A stretch of DNA of 64,000 nucleotides from assembly GCF_964340395.1 (NCBI RefSeq), contig NC_135554.1, positions 6,328,975-6,392,974 on the forward strand, in the 5' to 3' direction. The position numbers were made by a program, and so were the translations under genes. The notes beneath the pieces were generated by a model. The model searched no databases and was not told the origin of the DNA. It saw only the letters and a program-made list of their open reading frames with translations. The stretch is from Glandiceps talaboti. Lineage: Eukaryota > Hemichordata > Enteropneusta > Spengelidae. How positions within the stretch are numbered: the first letter of the stretch is position 1; the number at the start of each line of letters is the position of its first letter. Below are positions 1 through 10,486 of the stretch, in pieces.

Positions 1-1
1 A

Positions 2-127
2 GAGCAACGTACTGATGATCCAGAATTTAAAAGAAGACGGATAACGTGGACAGTACACGATGATGGACGAGTTCAAACAGAAACAGACAGTGATGTTGAC
101 CAGGAAACTCTGGAATTTTTACATTAA
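2..127 (+). pseudogene. Endogenous parvovirus non-structural protein, C-terminal tail (copy V1)
   Basis: An open frame enters from the left edge and ends at TAA 125-127. Its acidic and arginine-rich tail, with RRRITWTVHDDGRV near the middle, matches a second tail at 19062-19166 that reads RRVTFTFHEDGRV and also ends in a short acidic stretch. In both places it lies at the end of the non-structural region. Here the capsid gene follows 218 bases later on the same strand, the order expected of a monosense parvovirus. Function of the tail is unknown. The gene body lies outside the window. Assignment rests on position and on similarity between the two copies. Confidence 0.6.
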
Positions 128-344
128 TATTCAAAGAAATAGTTGGACATTGTTTTTTGTTACAGGAGTATTTTCATGTGGATTTCCACAACCATTTATA
201 ATGCATATCACAGGATATGTTTTGTTACGAATGTTATTAAATGAGTTAAATTGATATATATTTGTTTCTCTCACATTTTTGTTTACACACACACAGTACA
301 AAACTTAATACATAATAGACAAAATATTTCAATCAATATTAAAT

Positions 345-2678
345 ATGATAAAATTCCAAGTACCAGGAGGATATAAGTATTGTGGCCCAGGGACCAATTT
401 AGCGGAAGAACAAGAAGCAATTAACGAAATAGACGAAATATGTAAAGAACACGATATCAATTATAGCTCACCAGATATTAGTACAGAATATGCAGATCAA
501 TTAATGATAGAACGATTATCAAAAATTAAAGGATGGAAATCATTATATTTAAGAGCTGGAATGAGAGCAAAACAAGTATTAGATAATTTCGTAAACACAG
601 ATAAAGTATTAAGAGATCCATATTTTAATAAAAGTGATCTAAAACGAAAATATAGTATTATTCAACAACAAACTGATGAAGCGGATCAACTAATTGATAC
701 TGGAGCTCAGCACGAGACAGCTGAAGGGTATTGGCTACGTATGGCGGGAAGGATAATTGAAATGAGAAAACAACATCATGGAGATAAGGATTTATTTGGT
801 CCTAAGGCATATGAAAAGCACGTCAGATATAAAATAGCACAAGAAATATCAAATAGGGATGATGTACCATTAGAATGGACTAAAGATAATAGTGAAGAAT
901 TTGATCATCATATGTTTAATGAAGAACATGATGAGAATTTCGAAAAATATAGTTTAGATACGAGATTCCCTAAGTTTTACAAATTAGCAGACTTCTCAAA
1001 AGACCATCATGATGGTGTATGGGAACGAATGAAGAAAAATAAAGAACGTACTAAACAACAAAAACGAAAACAGGTAGATGACTCGCAAGAAACAGAAGAA
1101 GGAGGAGGAGAAGAAGAGGCTAATCCAGAAAAAAAGAGTAAACAAAACGAAAAAGAAGAAATGCCGAACGGAAATCAAGACCAGCAAACACAGCAAGGAC
1201 AACAACCCATGCAGACGGACCAGCAAAACAACCAAGAAGGCGATGGCGGTCCTACAGCTAGCTTTACGGGAAGTAACCCGTATACTATGCCAATGTTCGC
1301 TAGTAACGGAAGCTTTGACAATGGAGGCACCTTGGAATTCGCCAACACCATTCCGATATACATTGACAGGCAGGAATCTAGCAAAGTAACTATTACAGGT
1401 CATGCAGGTCATCCATATTCAACTGGACCATCAACTAGACCAACAGTTCATCAAGATACAGAATTCAGAAGACAAAATTCAGTTAAATTTAAGCCTAATT
1501 GGTCATTTGTAGGTCATGATCATCCATTTCTAACAGCAGATGCAAGAAAATATCATTTCATAGCCAGTTATGCTAAAGAATGGAGAATTGTATCACATAC
1601 AGTATCATTTAAAAATATAGCATGTCTACCAGAAATAGATATGACAAATCAGAAAACAGTGATGCATATACCAGACCCAGTATTATTTATATACGAAGAA
1701 AGATCAAAAATGACTCCAGCAATTAGATGGTCTGATTTAGGTAACAGTAGATAGAAATACAATACAAAGATGGAAGAAATGTATCCTATGTACAAAGACA
1801 TACTACATTGGACAAGAAGAAAATACACTTATCAAGATTTCAGAGAGAGAATTACTATGAAAGGATTGGAAATGGACCTATCAGATGAATATAGTGACAG
1901 ATTCACTATGACATTCTTATGGAACAAAGTGAAAGAATTTGACGAACCATTGAGATTCACAGATGGTGCTCATGTAACTGAAAAAGATATGAGAGTGGAT
2001 GATCCACATGCAAGTACATTTCCAGGAATACATTCATGCGTACAAAGAGACTTAAGGATACCAAGTGAAGTCAATGACATATATGGTAATATAGGACCTG
2101 ATCAAAGGCAACAACTATTAGACTCTATACATTCAGAATGGAATCCATTTATGGAAGGTGGTGTATCACCAGTAAGGCAAGGAGACACTATGACTTTCAA
2201 TTACAATAAACCAACACCTTGGTATTCAGTACATGCATGTCCACACAGATATAGAGTATGGAAAGATAATGCAGTAGAAAAAGGATCAGAAGGAAGTTTA
2301 CATCCGGGTACTTTAGATCCTAATCAACATATGCAAAGTTATATAGTAACACCAGGATTTGATGCTACTATACCTTGGCATGTATGGACAACTGAACAAC
2401 AATGGCCAGGTGAAGAATATTCAAGAGAAAACGTCAATGACAGAAGACAATCAGGAAATTTAAATCCTGATGGTACAAGAAACTATATGATGGAATGTCC
2501 TAGACCACCAGCTATATGGATGGCACCAAAAAAATATGCTAATTCAGAAGGCAACTTAATTAACATAGCATGGATGATGGATATGCAAATAAAAACTGTA
2601 ATTGAATGGAAACCACTCAGTCCAAACCAATATGCTATACCAAAAGTCATAGGATATGATGACGCACCTGTTCTATGA
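345..2678 (+). pseudogene. Endogenous parvovirus capsid gene VP1 with PLA2 domain, one in-frame stop
   Basis: This is a structural gene of about 778 codons, close to the usual parvovirus VP1 length. The N-terminus is a viral phospholipase A2 domain: calcium loop YCGPGT at residues 12-17 and the catalytic His-Asp pair in CKEHDINY at 36-37. In the virus family this enzyme acts during endosomal escape of incoming particles. A charged linker with a Gly/Glu-rich run (about residues 245-260) and a Gln-rich run follow, then the capsid body with NNQEGDGGP-type linker sequence at its start. The reading frame is broken only once, by TAG at 1752-1754; the same frame reopens and runs to 2678. No other disruption is visible. 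The gene is read as a recently captured or still constrained viral copy; expression as two separate proteins (345-1754 and 1770-2678) cannot be excluded. Confidence 0.85.
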
Positions 2679-2884
2679 AGTTTGTTGCTACAACTTTTTC
2701 TTTAATGAGTATTTTGAATAATGAATGATATTCAGTAATTAAGCAGTATCATACACTCTTACATACATTAACCTAAGAAAGCACGCTTGTCCAAAAAACA
2801 AAGCCTGTTACCATAGCTTTTTAGTTTAATGAGTTATTTACATAATTAGTGATTCCCTTACGGGAGGCATTCAGTTTGAATCTG
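2679..2884. other. Junction between VP gene and inverted NS1 fragment
   Basis: This short AT-rich stretch has no convincing coding content. Bases about 2846-2884 (gattcccttacgggaggcat and onward) resemble about 25358-25397 elsewhere in the window, at roughly five of six positions by eye. The NS1 homology on the minus strand stops at this motif, so the break in the viral sequence falls in or next to a dispersed host repeat. Confidence 0.4.
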
Positions 2885-3508
2885 GTTTGTTTTCTTTTTA
2901 TCTGTCTGCTGTCTCTTGTCTTCCATATCGTCGCAGTCGGTAGTACTGGCAGCTTCCATGACTTCTTCAAGCGGTGTACCATTATCGTAAATCGTGAACA
3001 ACTTGCTCTTAGATTTACCCTTGATGTAAGCCGCAAAGGACTTCAGTATTTTACACCGCTGACTAATGATCATCAGATCCTTATTTATCTTCTCAAAATT
3101 AGCTTTTCCTGTACGAAAAGCCTGAATTTGACGAACATCTTGATCGTTACCCAGTGTAGATAGCACATGTACATGAGGACCCTCATATCTACTGCATGGA
3201 TCCATTTTGCCATCGTGGAATGCTCCATAGCTATCTACACCACTATAACTTAAATAATCGAAGAAGTCTCTTGCCTCGTCCTTAACTCTAGTAAATGCTT
3301 CTTCCTCTTGTGCTGGTGTTTGGTGCCTGCTGATTAAACGGAATTAAACTATAAAGATAGTTGCTTCGAAATTATACCCTGGCTGTTGCCTTGTCTCTAT
3401 TGATGTCGTAGCACCCGGATTAATGGCGAATCTCTCGTACTGAGAAGGCATACGTGGTTTGTTGAACTTCTCGAGGATGTCTTGAGTATTATTTCTCAAA
3501 AACGCCAT
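2885..3508 (-). pseudogene. Endogenous parvovirus NS1, N-terminal part, inverted (copy V2)
   Basis: NS1 is the replication initiator of parvoviruses: it nicks the terminal hairpins and unwinds the genome. Only the first third is present, read leftward from an ATG at 3508. It contains the HUH motif (HVH, 3167-3175) within YEGPHVHVL and the downstream YIKGK motif that fits the Y-x-x-x-K nuclease site. It aligns with copy V3 (3979 onward) over its length at roughly 80 percent by eye. The frame is disrupted at about 3340-3350, and homology stops at about 2885, before the helicase domain. It is therefore a truncated, non-functional copy facing away from the terminal hairpin. Confidence 0.8.
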
Positions 3509-3978
3509 ACCTTACACCGGTTTTCTTCAGTATTTGACGAGCTTGGTTTACAGCCTGTTATCCCTGCAAGTATATTATCAGGAATGTCGTTAGATGTCGA
3601 AAACCGTTGACCGTTCCATCCTTCTCTCATGCGCTACAGCGCGTGTATTAAAAAAGAATATTTATGAATAAATTATAAATAGACGCTTATGAAAATATAT
3701 AATAATATGGTGGTCAGAATATATACTCTTAATAGAAGGACCTTCATACACGGTTATTTGCTGCTGGTGGTTAACCACCACCGTGTAACGCAACGCCGAA
3801 GGTGGTTGACCACCAGCAGCAAATAACGTGGTGGTCACCGACGTGCATCGCAACGCCCACGGGGTGACCACCACCGTCTCTAATATAATAAATGCTCGCA
3901 AAATCTTTGCAGGGATAGCAGCGTATATACCAAGCTCTCCAAATATTACTGGAAAGTGCTGTAAAAGCGTAGTAAGGT
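3509..3978. repeat. Parvovirus terminal-repeat-like hairpins between divergent NS1 copies
   Basis: Two adjacent hairpins lie between the two outward-facing NS1 starts. The first has a 19-bp perfect stem (3753-3771 with 3809-3827) enclosing a second stem of 7 bp (3773-3779 with 3801-3807), so it can fold as a branched structure. The second has a 12-bp perfect stem (3828-3839 with 3863-3874). Both internal loops contain cgcaacgcc. GC-rich branched palindromes at genome ends are the hallmark of parvovirus origins. The flanks next to both NS1 ATGs are similar (a tgcagggata block and a shared taaggtatggcg at the start codon). A TATA-like tatata at 3924-3929, about 50 bases before the V3 ATG, is a candidate NS promoter. 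Confidence 0.75.
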
Positions 3979-5235
3979 ATGGCGTATCTTCGTAATAACA
4001 CCCAAGAAATCTTGGAAAAGTTCAACAAGCCACGCATGCCTAGTCAATATGAAAGATTCGCAATTAATCCTGCAGCAAGTACATCAATAGAGTCTAGACA
4101 GATGCCGGGCTACAATTTTGAAGCGACCGTATTCATAGTTAAGTTTCGCTCCATCAATAGGCATCAATCAACGGCTCAAGAAGAAGCAGACTTTCAGCGA
4201 GTCAAATCTGAGGCAAGAGACTTTTTTGACTACTAGTATTTAATTTACTCTTCAATCGATTCATACGGAGCCTTTCATGATGGGAAGAAGGATCCATGTA
4301 GCAGATACGAAGGGCCTCACGTACACGTACTTGCTACATTAGGCAACGACCAAGACGTTCGTCAAACTCAAGCATTTGAAGGCGAACTTTGAAAAACTCA
4401 ACAAAGATCTTATGATCGTGAGTCAGCGCTGCAAAATCCTAAAGTCGTTCGCGGCATACATCAAGGGTAAATCAAAGGACAAACTCTTTGAAATCTATGA
4501 AAACGGAACACCCTTGGAAGACGTGATGAATTCAGTTTCTACAGGTGACTGCGATGATATGGAAGATAAGAGACAACAACGTGACAAGAAGAAAACCAAG
4601 AACAAAGAGGATTTATTGTATATCAAGCATTTGATAAAACAATATAATCCGACAGACCTGCCAAATCTAACTCGTCTCATGGTCGAGAGTAACCAAGAGG
4701 ACGATCAAGACAAGGAGAGGTGGTATAACTACATCTCGCGGCCTCAAAGTCTCTACCTGTTTAACACCGCTCAGGATTTGATTAAAAGTGAGTACTTGTC
4801 CTCATGTTTTCATGATCTTTTAGACATTGTGGTTAGCAATTCTGAGGCATATTCTAACAACTCCAAATATTTGTCAGTAGAAGATTCCCCAGCAATCCTT
4901 GTAGATTGGTGTAGGGTTCAGGCCATAAACATATTTGATTTTTACAGAGTAATCATCAAATGGTTTGACAAAATAGAGCCTAAGCAGAACCTCCTCTATC
5001 TGGTAGGGGCGAGCAATGCGGGCAAATCATGGGTGATGAGATCGTTACACCCAATAGCTAGGTATTGGGGAGATATTAAGGTATCTAACGAATCTGCATC
5101 GAACTTTATGTTCGAATCTTGCCTCCACACGGGCATCACTATGGCCAACGAGTTCACGCTCAACGACTTTAACTGCGAGAGCGCGAAGGCAGTGTTCGAA
5201 GGAATGCGAACACAAATTAACAGGAAGGGTAGGAC
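3979..5235 (+). pseudogene. Endogenous parvovirus NS1, nuclease and first part of SF3 helicase (copy V3)
   Basis: This copy starts at ATG 3979 and runs through the nuclease region: HUH motif HVH at 4318-4326 and YIKGK at about 4457-4471. It then enters the superfamily 3 helicase with Walker A GASNAGKS (about 5008-5031) and a Walker B-like stretch TMANEF (about 5140-5157). Two lesions are visible: TAG at 4234-4236 and a small deletion near 4370 that shifts the frame relative to copy V2. The gene is then cut at 5235 by a DNA element and resumes at 17445. The break falls inside the helicase core, after the Walker B-like motif. Family assignment is firm; the gene cannot make a full NS1. Confidence 0.85.
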
Positions 5236-5254
5236 TATGGAAAGCCACAGCTGA

Positions 5255-5910
5255 CTTAAGTGTGCAATTACTATTATTGTGTGTGCAAATACTATGTTAT
5301 TATGTACTTACCTTAAGTTATTATGTGCATACTGTATTATTCTATATACAGTTACTATTATTATATGCGCTAACACTATGTTATTATGTGCATTAAATAT
5401 TTTATTATGTGCAAATATTAAGTTATTATGTGCATACTGTATTATTATATGTAGAGTTACTATTATTATATGCGCTAACACTATGTTATTATGTGCATTA
5501 AATATTTTATTATGTGCAAATATTAAGTTATGTGCATACTGTATTATTATATGTACAGTTACTATTATTATATGCGCTAACACTGTTTATGTGCATTAAA
5601 TATTTTATTATGTGCAAATATTAAGTTATGTGCATACTGTATTATTATATGTACAGTTACTATTATTATATGCGCTAACACTATGTTATTATGTGCATTA
5701 AATATTTTATTATGTGAAAATATTAATTTATTATGTGCATACCGTATTATTATATGTACAGTTACTATTATTATATGCGCTAACACTATGTTATTATGTG
5801 TATTAAATATTTTATGTGCAAATCTTAAGTTATTATGTGCATACTGTATTATTATATGTACAGTTACTATTATTATATGCGGTAACACTACGTCGTTATG
5901 TGCATACAGT
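5255..5910 (+). repeat. Left subterminal tandem array of the DNA element
   Basis: Repeats of roughly 100-130 bp are built from short modules such as atgttattatgtgcat, gcatactgtattatt and cagttactattattatatg. About five to six units are visible, with small indels between them. The same modules appear in reverse complement on the other side of the element. The repeats create long open frames on both strands that are artefacts of period and composition. Confidence 0.85.
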
Positions 5911-7299
5911 AGTTTATTAAGGGGTTTCGTTAAGATCCCCCGCTAGAGGGCACACTTTCTCGGATTCAAACACGCACGCGCAGACTCGAGTTGCTGTTGT
6001 GTTATCCTTTTGTGAGCACGTCCCGTCGTCGTCTGTCATGGAGTCTGTTCTGTCAGATTTAGGTCTGTCAGCTTTCACAGCACGTTTCTTGACAGAGGGA
6101 GTCACTTTCTCTCATGTGCTCGACATGACTGAGGAAAATTTAATAAGTTTTGGTGTCAGAAGATTGGGTGACCGACTTGATTTAAGAAGTCAGTGCCGGG
6201 AAGCTTTGGGGCGGGCCGGGCCTGGGAGCTGGCACCATGGCAGAGGGTCCAACTCGTGCGGCAACTAGATCGTCTAGTGACGTCTAGATCGAGATCTACC
6301 GTAACTAAAGGGAGAACCGTTTGATTTCTGGGGGGGGGGGGGTATGGAGGAAGTAGGTATGGGAGCAAATTTTTTTCCCAGTCAGAGTGACAGCAATTTT
6401 TTTTTCTACTGTCAGTCCTGCATCAATTTTTTTCAAATGGAGTAGCAGTGCAATTTTTTTTTTAATTAATCATTAAGTTTGAATGCGTTTTTCATACTTA
6501 TACCACGTCACAATGGTTCACAACTGTACCTCTAAATAACTTGTTCTGTGCAAGTAGATAGAAGAATTAGCAGTTAGTATGAAAGACGTCTGTCTACGTT
6601 AAATTACAACTTTAAATTATAGAACAGTTCCAAAATCAACTCTGATCAGTACTAAACCTGCTTTTCTTTGAATCAGTCAATTCCTGTAAGTTCTCAGGGA
6701 AGATATTATTTTTTGTATTTCGTTATATTTGTTGTTCCTCAATTTTCATTGTCAACTTGAGAAAGATTTATTTGGACATCTTTATATAAGAGATTTATAT
6801 TGAAAGAAAAACACTAGATTTTAACACTAGTTTAGTGACTCCTGTCTTGTTTTTTAAATTGTCTTAATTTACAGAAACCAAATAGTCCCCTTCAGATATT
6901 GACTGTGTCATTGAGATATTGCAACAAAAATCCTGAAATATGTTTTCTTGGGTCAGAAAAGGAAATGAAAACTTTGTGTGCACTTGGGTTTAAAGCAGAG
7001 CTATATAGTGCATGTTTTAATGATAAGTGCTGGAAAAAAACAGGAATTTATACTTGTATTAAAAACATTTGCGGCGCCTATGGCGGCGTGCCGCCAAAGT
7101 ATACATGAGAATAAGGTTTCCAAATTTGCTCATTTCTGGTGCATTGTGACAATTTTTTTTTTCACTTCTGTCTGTTATGACAATTTTTTTTTCTCAAGCC
7201 ATTACAGGATCAAAAAAAAATTTTTTCTGGTTCACCTGGAAACAATTTTTTTTTCTCAAAATCCTCCATACAGAACAATGATAGTACTATGTTGAGTAT
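5911..7299 (+). other. Unique core of the DNA element, with a SAM-like ORF
   Basis: The core between the arrays is about 1.4 kb. At 6038-6268 a frame beginning MESVLSDLGLSAF (also open upstream to 5999) has the spacing of a sterile alpha motif domain: leucine pattern, then FLTEGVTFSHVLDMTEENL, then FGVRRLGDRLDL. SAM domains mediate protein-protein binding. The frame ends soon after the domain, so it may be a first exon or a captured fragment. The remainder holds a G run at 6330-6341, several T runs preceded by gcaa or gacaa, and no other convincing gene. The 6899-7108 frame has no recognisable motif. Confidence 0.45.
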
Positions 7300-8301
7300 G
7301 CACATAATGTCCTAAAGTCTGTCCATAATATACTATCGCGAGTTAACGTTATAACATAGCGTTAGCACATAGAATAATAGTAACTGTACATTGAATAATA
7401 CAGTATGCACATAATAACCTAAGGTTGGTACATAATAAACTATTTAATGCACATAATAACATAGTGTTAGCATATACAATAATAGTAACTGTACATAACT
7501 GCACATAATAACATAATGTTAGCACATACAATGATAGTAACTGTACATTGAATAACACAGTATGCACATAATAACCTAAGGTTAGTACATAATAAACTAT
7601 TTAATGCACATAATAACATAGCGTTAGCATATACAATAATAGTAACTGTACATTGAATAATACAGTATGCACATAATAACTTAAGGTTAGTACATAATAA
7701 ACTATTTAATGCACATAATAACATAGTGATAGCACATATAATAATAGTAACTGTACATAAACTATTCAATGCACATAATAACAGTGTTTGCACATACAAT
7801 AATAGTAACTGTACATAATAAACTATTAAATGCACATACTAACATAGTGTTTGCACATACAATAATAGTAACTGTACATAATAAACTATTAAATGCACAT
7901 ACTAACATAGTGTTTGCACATACAATAATAGTAACTGTACATAATAAACTATTTAATGCACATAATAACATACCGTTTGCACATACAATAATAGTAACTG
8001 TACATTTAATAATACAGTATGCACATAATAACTTAAGGTTAGTACATAATAAACTATTTAATGCACATAATAACATAGCGTTAGCATATACAATAATAGT
8101 AACTGTACATTGAATAATACAGTATGCACATAATAACTTAAGGTTAGTACATAATAAACTATTTAATGCACATAATAACATAGTGATAGCACATATAATA
8201 ATAGTAACTGTACATAAACTATTAAATGCACATACTAACATAGTGTTTGCACATACAATAATAGTAACTGTACATAATAAACTATTAAATGCACATACTA
8301 A
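7300..8301 (-). repeat. Right subterminal tandem array of the DNA element (inner part)
   Basis: Tandem modules cacataataacatag, tacaataatagtaactgtac and aataatacagtatgcac repeat across about 1 kb. They are the reverse complement of the left array. The array is interrupted at 8301/17212 by the Gypsy element and finishes at 17216-17430. Together the two arms could fold into a very long imperfect hairpin. ORFs here are repeat artefacts. Confidence 0.85.
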
Positions 8302-8973
8302 TGTTACGAGTCACAGATCTAAAATATATCCATTTAGGACATTTTGGTAAATTTTCTATATGAACTCTAAATTGAAGTCAAAAAGCATTTAGACTTTGTA
8401 CATACAGTGACATTCCGTTGCGTAACAACATAGGTCCTTGACATCTCAGCATCGCTATTTCGTACCAGGTACAATTGAACTGTCAACAAGTTTTATTATG
8501 ACATGACTATTTTATGGTCTTTGAGATATGAACTTGTATTACTAATCTAGGGAAGGTGATTGGATATTAGATCTCGGATGATGTCTTTCATCATAAGACT
8601 TAAGAATACGTCATACTCTAAGAATAGAGATTTTGTGTAAACTTGGAAATGTATTTAAGTTGGGTTTTTAGCCCATCTCGGGAGGAGAGGCGGAGACGGA
8701 GATTGGTCATGTAATAAAATCAACCAAGTGGTTAGCTTGGCGTTCGTTGAACCAAATACGTATGTTACGTTGTGAGTTCTACTCAACACAATCCAAGTCG
8801 GTACGGTACCTCGTAGAAGAGATGGTTTGAGAAGAAACTAGTTGGTCGGCTAATTCAACGTTATAGTCTTAAATGGAACAGACTGACGATTGGAACAGCA
8901 GTGCGAGTGAGTACTTCCCCATTTGAACATTAAATATCGATAAACTGCAAGTAAGCCGATCTACAGCGTTTCA
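8302..8973 (+). repeat. 5' LTR of the Gypsy element
   Basis: This is the left long terminal repeat, 672 bp, starting TGTTACGAG and ending CGTTTCA. A TATA-like tatttaag (8652-8659) and an AATAAA signal (8713-8718) lie about 60 bases apart, suggesting a U3/R/U5 layout. The primer-binding site should begin just after 8973 (atggtggagtaaatcc); I could not match it to a specific tRNA. Confidence 0.95.
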
Positions 8974-9194
8974 ATGGTGGAGTAAATCCGCGGCTTGGCC
9001 ATGTATCTGGTTCTTGAACTGACATTGTATTCTCCGAAACTAATGAACTCCGAAATGAACGATTGACACTTGAGTTATACACTGTAACAGTTGTATGATT
9101 GAACTTGATGGACCGCACCCAGTATGTTCATTTGCCGTAACAATATGAACACTGATGTATTCATGATTAACGTTTTTTCAACTTACAACACATA

Positions 9195-10040
9195 ATGGGA
9201 CTTGACCTATTGCCGCCCAAATTTACAGGCGATGAAATAGTGAAGAAATGGCTTTGTAAATTCGATGCTTTTATTAGTTTGAAAGGATACAACGATGACC
9301 AAAGTTTGCATACCTTCACTCTATTGCTAACTGGAGAGGCCGAACGATGGTTTGTATCATTACCAGAAAACGTTGCAGTCAACTGGGCTTACGTGCGACA
9401 GGCTTTCATAGGGCGTTTTCAAGATGGGTGTCCAAGATGGAAGGTGGACCAAGACTTGCAGAGAATCAAACAAAGTGACGATGAGAATATTGAAGAATAT
9501 GCGTCTCGTGTAAGGGACATATTGTGTCGTTATGGTAGAGATATTAATGGCGAGGAAATCTTGAGTATTTTTTTGCAGGGGATGAGACGTTCTTTATTTG
9601 GACCTGTTGTTCTGAAAGAGCCAACGACCTTCAGAGAAGCAGTGAATTTTGCACGTTTAGCAGAAATGGTACAGGATTTGGATGGTCAAGGGAAAATGGG
9701 AGTGGAAAAGTCAACATCGGATCCAGGGGCCAGCGACCGTGACATCCTTCAGCAAACATGTGACTCTCTTACTGACGCACTCAACTTGAATACCCGTCTA
9801 CATGAACAGCTTATTTCGAAGATGACATCACAAGACAAGCCAAACAGGGACGATCAACATTTCACAAGTCATGCGGTAAGACAGAACACTTTCAAATCTG
9901 ATCCATACTCTCGAGAACTTAAGACTAATAGGCATGGACCAACTTATGGAGGTCAACAGATCAGATCAGGTGAACCAGTATGTCGATTATGTAACAAGCC
10001 AGGACACACTAGCCCTTCATGCACAGTGATCGTCAGTTAA
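9195..10040 (+). CDS. gag: Gypsy Gag polyprotein with CCHC zinc knuckle
   Basis: This 281-residue capsid/nucleocapsid protein packages element RNA in virus-like particles. Residues about 8-160 fit the retrotransposon gag domain (PPKFTGDEIVKKWL, then GEAERWF and YASRVRDIL). The C-terminus has one zinc knuckle, C263-x2-C266-x4-H271-x4-C276. The start at ATG 9195 is the first in the frame after the leader. The frame ends at 10040, overlapping the protease frame by 22 bases in the -1 phase. Confidence 0.92.
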   Translation: MGLDLLPPKFTGDEIVKKWLCKFDAFISLKGYNDDQSLHTFTLLLTGEAERWFVSLPENVAVNWAYVRQAFIGRFQDGCPRWKVDQDLQRIKQSDDENIEEYASRVRDILCRYGRDINGEEILSIFLQGMRRSLFGPVVLKEPTTFREAVNFARLAEMVQDLDGQGKMGVEKSTSDPGASDRDILQQTCDSLTDALNLNTRLHEQLISKMTSQDKPNRDDQHFTSHAVRQNTFKSDPYSRELKTNRHGPTYGGQQIRSGEPVCRLCNKPGHTSPSCTVIVS

Positions 10041-10486
10041 ATAGTAATACATGTAACGCTAACTTGTCTATTAATTCACCTACGCTTAGCAGTATTAGTA
10101 CAGATAAGATGCATAATAGCAATTTGATTAATGTTAGGATTTATGGTAAGAATGTTAATGCTTTGGTCGATACAGGTTCTTCAGTTACAGTAGTTACGAG
10201 TAAATTATTGAAGGAAATACCAGAACTTAGACGTGTACAAATAGTAAAGTCTTCTCATGATTATATAACAGTAGCTTCAGGTGGTAGGTTACCAGTTCGA
10301 GGTTTAATTAATATTCCAGCTATTATAAATAATCGTAGTGTCCTTATGCCAGCTCACCTTGTAGACAATCTTAATAAGCCGCTTATCATAGGTGTCGATT
10401 TCATGAAAATGCATAGAGCGATAATAGATATTGCCAAGAATAAACTGCGTCTTCGTTCGAAGTTATTCATGCTGACAAATATTTAA
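10019..10486 (+). CDS. pro: Gypsy aspartic protease frame
   Basis: This frame encodes the retropepsin that matures Gag and Pol. The active-site triplet is DTG at residues 51-53 (ALVDTGSSVTVV), followed by a hydrophobic flap region and an IIGVDFMKMH segment typical of Gypsy proteases. The frame is offset by -1 from gag and by another -1 from pol, whose frame is open from 10444. The ATG at 10019 lies within gag, so translation is more likely by frameshifting from gag than by independent initiation. I saw no classical slippery heptamer in the overlap. Confidence 0.85.
   Translation: MHSDRQLNSNTCNANLSINSPTLSSISTDKMHNSNLINVRIYGKNVNALVDTGSSVTVVTSKLLKEIPELRRVQIVKSSHDYITVASGGRLPVRGLINIPAIINNRSVLMPAHLVDNLNKPLIIGVDFMKMHRAIIDIAKNKLRLRSKLFMLTNI

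Noticed and set aside
996-1412. Minus-strand ORF opposite VP1
   Set aside because: Shadow of the capsid gene with biased composition and no motif.
5279-8241. Many 60-160 residue ORFs with repeated Leu/Cys/Ile or His/Ile patterns on both strands
   Set aside because: They track the tandem array of the DNA element and have repeat-driven composition; none has a domain.
7300-8301. Possible CRISPR-like array
   Set aside because: Units are contiguous modules without unique spacers, in an intron-bearing animal genome; they are transposon subterminal repeats.
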